A DNA stretch of 64,000 nucleotides from Pseudohalocynthiibacter aestuariivivens (GTDB lineage: Bacteria; Pseudomonadota; Alphaproteobacteria; Rhodobacterales; Rhodobacteraceae): the NCBI RefSeq assembly GCF_011040495.1, contig NZ_CP049037.1, positions 1,798,001 to 1,862,000 of the forward strand. The letters are read 5' to 3'. The notes below the pieces were generated by a model that saw nothing but the letters and a program-made list of their open reading frames with translations, was not told the DNA's origin and searched no databases. Below are positions 62,252 to 64,000 of this stretch, one piece after another. The translations under genes and the position numbers were made by a program. Position 1 is the first letter of the stretch. Each line of letters opens with the position of its first letter.

Positions 62252-62346
62252 GTCTAAGTTCCTTCCGCTTGCTGTGCCCTGCATACCGAATAGTAATGAT
62301 TACAGTCTAGCCTGACGCGTAATTATACGTAGCGCCGGAGAGTTCC

Positions 62347-62685
62347 ATGAACCTCACTCCTACCCGTAAAGGTGATCAAACCATCGTCACCGTCAATGCG
62401 TCACGCATTGACGCCGCATCAGCCATTCAATTCAAGGACGCAATGCGCAGCGCCACCGCAGACGCGGGCAACCACGTTATTCTTGATCTGGGGCAAGTTG
62501 CGTTTATTGATTCAAGCGGTCTGGGCGCCATCGTTGCAGCAATGAAGCTGATCGGGCCGGATCGAAGGCTTGACCTGGCGGCACTGACGCCGGATGTGGA
62601 CAAGGTTTTTCGTCTGACCCGGATGGACACTGTCTTTAGTATTCATGGCAGTCTCGATTCAATTCCGAAACGTTCCGCCGGGTGA
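62347..62685 (+). CDS. STAS-domain anti-anti-sigma factor (RsbV/SpoIIAA-like)
   Basis: 112 residues. The motif HVILDLGQVAFIDSSGLGAIVAAMKLI contains the phosphorylatable serine pair (DSSGLG). Such proteins switch partners with an anti-sigma kinase. GGAGAG precedes ATG 62347. The kinase-like gene follows 44 nt later, so they form a two-gene module. Confidence 0.92.
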   Translation: MNLTPTRKGDQTIVTVNASRIDAASAIQFKDAMRSATADAGNHVILDLGQVAFIDSSGLGAIVAAMKLIGPDRRLDLAALTPDVDKVFRLTRMDTVFSIHGSLDSIPKRSAG

Positions 62686-62729
62686 TCTACGGCAATTGCC
62701 GACACCATGGAAATGCCGGAGGAGCATCT

Positions 62730-63176
62730 GTGCCCCGGAATGATGCAAACACCCCATTCGTTCTGACGCTGGACAATTCCGACTCTGCTATTCGGGTAAG
62801 TCTGGTGAACGTGCGCCATTATCTGGAGTCCTGCGATGTCGCAGATGATTTATGCGGCCCGGTCGAGGTGGTTTTGGCCGAGGCGCTGAACAATATCGTC
62901 GAGCATGCCTTTGGCCCGGGCATGTTGGGGACCATCAGGCTAGAAATCATGCCGGGCATCGATTCGGTGATATGTGAAATCCATGACAACGGTGCGCCGC
63001 TACCCGATAACGCGCTGCCGCCCGGCATCCCACCCGCCGTGGACGTACCGCGCGCCGAACTGCCCGAAGGGGGCTTTGGCTGGTACATCATCCGCAGGCT
63101 GACAACCGATCTACATTACGCGCGTCTGGACAATGAAAACCGGCTTAGCTTCAAAGTTCGGAGCGAACGTTTCTGA
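62730..63176 (+). CDS. Anti-sigma-factor kinase (RsbW-like HATPase)
   Basis: 148 residues of the GHKL ATPase fold. The N box is EALNNIVEHAFG, the G1 box is IHDNGAPLP and the G2 region is GGFGWYIIRRL. It would phosphorylate the STAS protein and bind a sigma factor or other target. GTG 62730 is chosen because GGAGGAG lies 6 nt upstream. An in-frame GTG at 62682 overlaps the STAS stop but has no such site. Confidence 0.9.
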   Translation: MPRNDANTPFVLTLDNSDSAIRVSLVNVRHYLESCDVADDLCGPVEVVLAEALNNIVEHAFGPGMLGTIRLEIMPGIDSVICEIHDNGAPLPDNALPPGIPPAVDVPRAELPEGGFGWYIIRRLTTDLHYARLDNENRLSFKVRSERF

Positions 63177-63555
63177 CGCATGGAGTACTCCGCAGTCACA
63201 CCTTGTGATGTATGAGACTTGATCGTTCTCGCCGACAACACAGCAACATGCGCATCCATTTCCCTTGGTTTCACGGTCAAAGGTCGCATGTCTTGGGCCT
63301 CGCGTGGCGCCGGTGATTTTTCGTCAAAAGTGAAATTGCCTCAGATTTGCCCAGATCTGATCGCATTGCGGACAGAGTGCAGCGTCATACCTGTTCTTGT
63401 AGCTGCATATGGCTTCCCTCGGCGCCGCGTTTAACAGCCCCCACCCAGTGCGCGGCGTCGAGGTATCTACCCCCCATATCAGTACAGTTTCTCCAATTGG
63501 CAATTCGCGCCAAGCGTCCTAGTGTCCGATGAAACATCAGACCGAAGAGGCCCCA
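63177..63555. other. 379-nt gap between the RsbW-like gene and the gamma-glutamyltransferase gene
   Basis: No gene recognised on either strand and no strong hairpin. A GATTTTTCG run near 63317 recalls the intergenic palindromes elsewhere in the window but lacks the second arm. Confidence 0.4.
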
Positions 63556-64000
63556 ATGCGCGACTTTCACCTGCCCGGACGCTCTCCTGTGTTGGCCACC
63601 AATGGCATGTGCGCCACCTCCCATCCATTGGCCGCACGGGTTGCTATCGACATTCTGGATCGCGGTGGAAACGCAATGGATGCCGCAATCGCTGGTGCGG
63701 TCCTGCTCGGCATTTGCGAACCGCAGATGACTGGGATCGGCGGGGATTGCTTCGTTTTGTGGAATGCGCCCGGATCAAACGACGTGCAGGCCTATAATGG
63801 CTCCGGCCGCGCCCCCGCCGCAGCAAGCGCTGCTGCGCTACGCGATCAGGGGCTGGATAATGTTCCGACGCATGGCGCGCATTCGGTCACAATCCCCGGC
63901 GCTATCGAGGCATTCTGCACACTCTCCTCTGACCATGGCAAGCTGGGCCTCGATACGCTCCTCGCCCCGTCCATCCACTACGCCGAAGAAGGCGTTCCCA
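63556..64000 (+). CDS. ggt: Gamma-glutamyltransferase, N-terminal part (runs off the right edge)
   Basis: The visible 148 codons start MRDFHLPGRSPVLATNGMCATSHPLA and continue with ILDRGGNAMDAAIAGAVLLGICEPQMTGIGGD, YNGSGRAPAAA and THGAHSVTIPGAIEAF, all conserved in the large subunit of gamma-glutamyltransferase. The enzyme is an N-terminal nucleophile hydrolase acting on gamma-glutamyl compounds such as glutathione; the nucleophile Thr lies beyond the window. No signal peptide is evident, as in the cytoplasmic-type members. GAAGAGG precedes ATG 63556; an in-frame ATG at 63529 is the alternative. Confidence 0.9.
   Translation, partial: MRDFHLPGRSPVLATNGMCATSHPLAARVAIDILDRGGNAMDAAIAGAVLLGICEPQMTGIGGDCFVLWNAPGSNDVQAYNGSGRAPAAASAAALRDQGLDNVPTHGAHSVTIPGAIEAFCTLSSDHGKLGLDTLLAPSIHYAEEGVP

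Noticed and set aside
1..64000. tRNA, rRNA, CRISPR, IS element or prophage
   Set aside because: No cloverleaf-like or rRNA sequence, no regularly spaced direct repeats, and no transposase, integrase or phage structural protein was recognised.

Overview
The window is GC-rich chromosomal DNA from an alphaproteobacterium. The best fit is Rhodobacterales (Roseobacter/Rhodobacter-type). The evidence is a class I lysyl-tRNA synthetase, the gene order ctaC-ctaB-small gene-ctaG-ctaE-surf1-thrC-M16 peptidase, Tad (Flp) pilins carrying the AVTVDWVVLTAA core, and dimethylglycine/sarcosine dehydrogenase-type flavoproteins. I saw no rRNA, tRNA, CRISPR array, insertion sequence or prophage gene, so this reads as core genome with a few accessory modules.

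Layout. 1-8.4 kb: start of a MATE exporter, gltX, a DUF1801 protein, a Tat-exported metallo-beta-lactamase-fold hydrolase, a small zincin, nadE, an exported MORN-repeat protein and a CDF metal transporter. 8.4-16.9 kb: leuA behind a leucine-rich leader peptide and attenuator-like RNA, a cupin/acyl-CoA synthetase pair, an orphan iron-binding periplasmic protein, a GlcD-like flavoprotein, an exported MBL-fold protein and a GNAT acetyltransferase. 16.9-24 kb: the aa3 cytochrome oxidase cluster without subunit I, running into surf1, thrC and an M16 peptidase with overlapping stops and starts. 24-33 kb: tldD, dprA, topA, an L,D-transpeptidase, scoAB and a lytic transglycosylase.

33.4-46 kb: a Tad/Flp pilus locus. 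It has two Flp pilins, cpaB, cpaC, an OmpA-like lipoprotein, cpaE, cpaF, tadB, tadC, two TPR lipoproteins, a CpaA prepilin peptidase, and an uncharacterised AAA+ ATPase with a winged-helix-like N-terminus. TadE/TadF/TadG pseudopilin genes are not in the window.

46-64 kb: an Lhr-type helicase of the ligase-associated family, a lipoprotein cytochrome c, the class I lysyl-tRNA synthetase, a TerB-like protein, and a stand-alone AsnC-type domain coupled to a GlcD/Dld-like flavoprotein. A minus-strand cluster (XRE-cupin regulator, LysE exporter, GFA protein, two ~815-residue GcvT-family demethylating flavoproteins and a homocysteine methyltransferase) looks like a methylated-amine/glycine betaine module. 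The window ends with free methionine sulfoxide reductase, thiolase, an RsbV/RsbW-like pair and the start of a gamma-glutamyltransferase.

Start codons were chosen from ribosome-binding sites, family N-termini and signal peptides. Functional names rest on sequence patterns recognised by eye, not on database searches.
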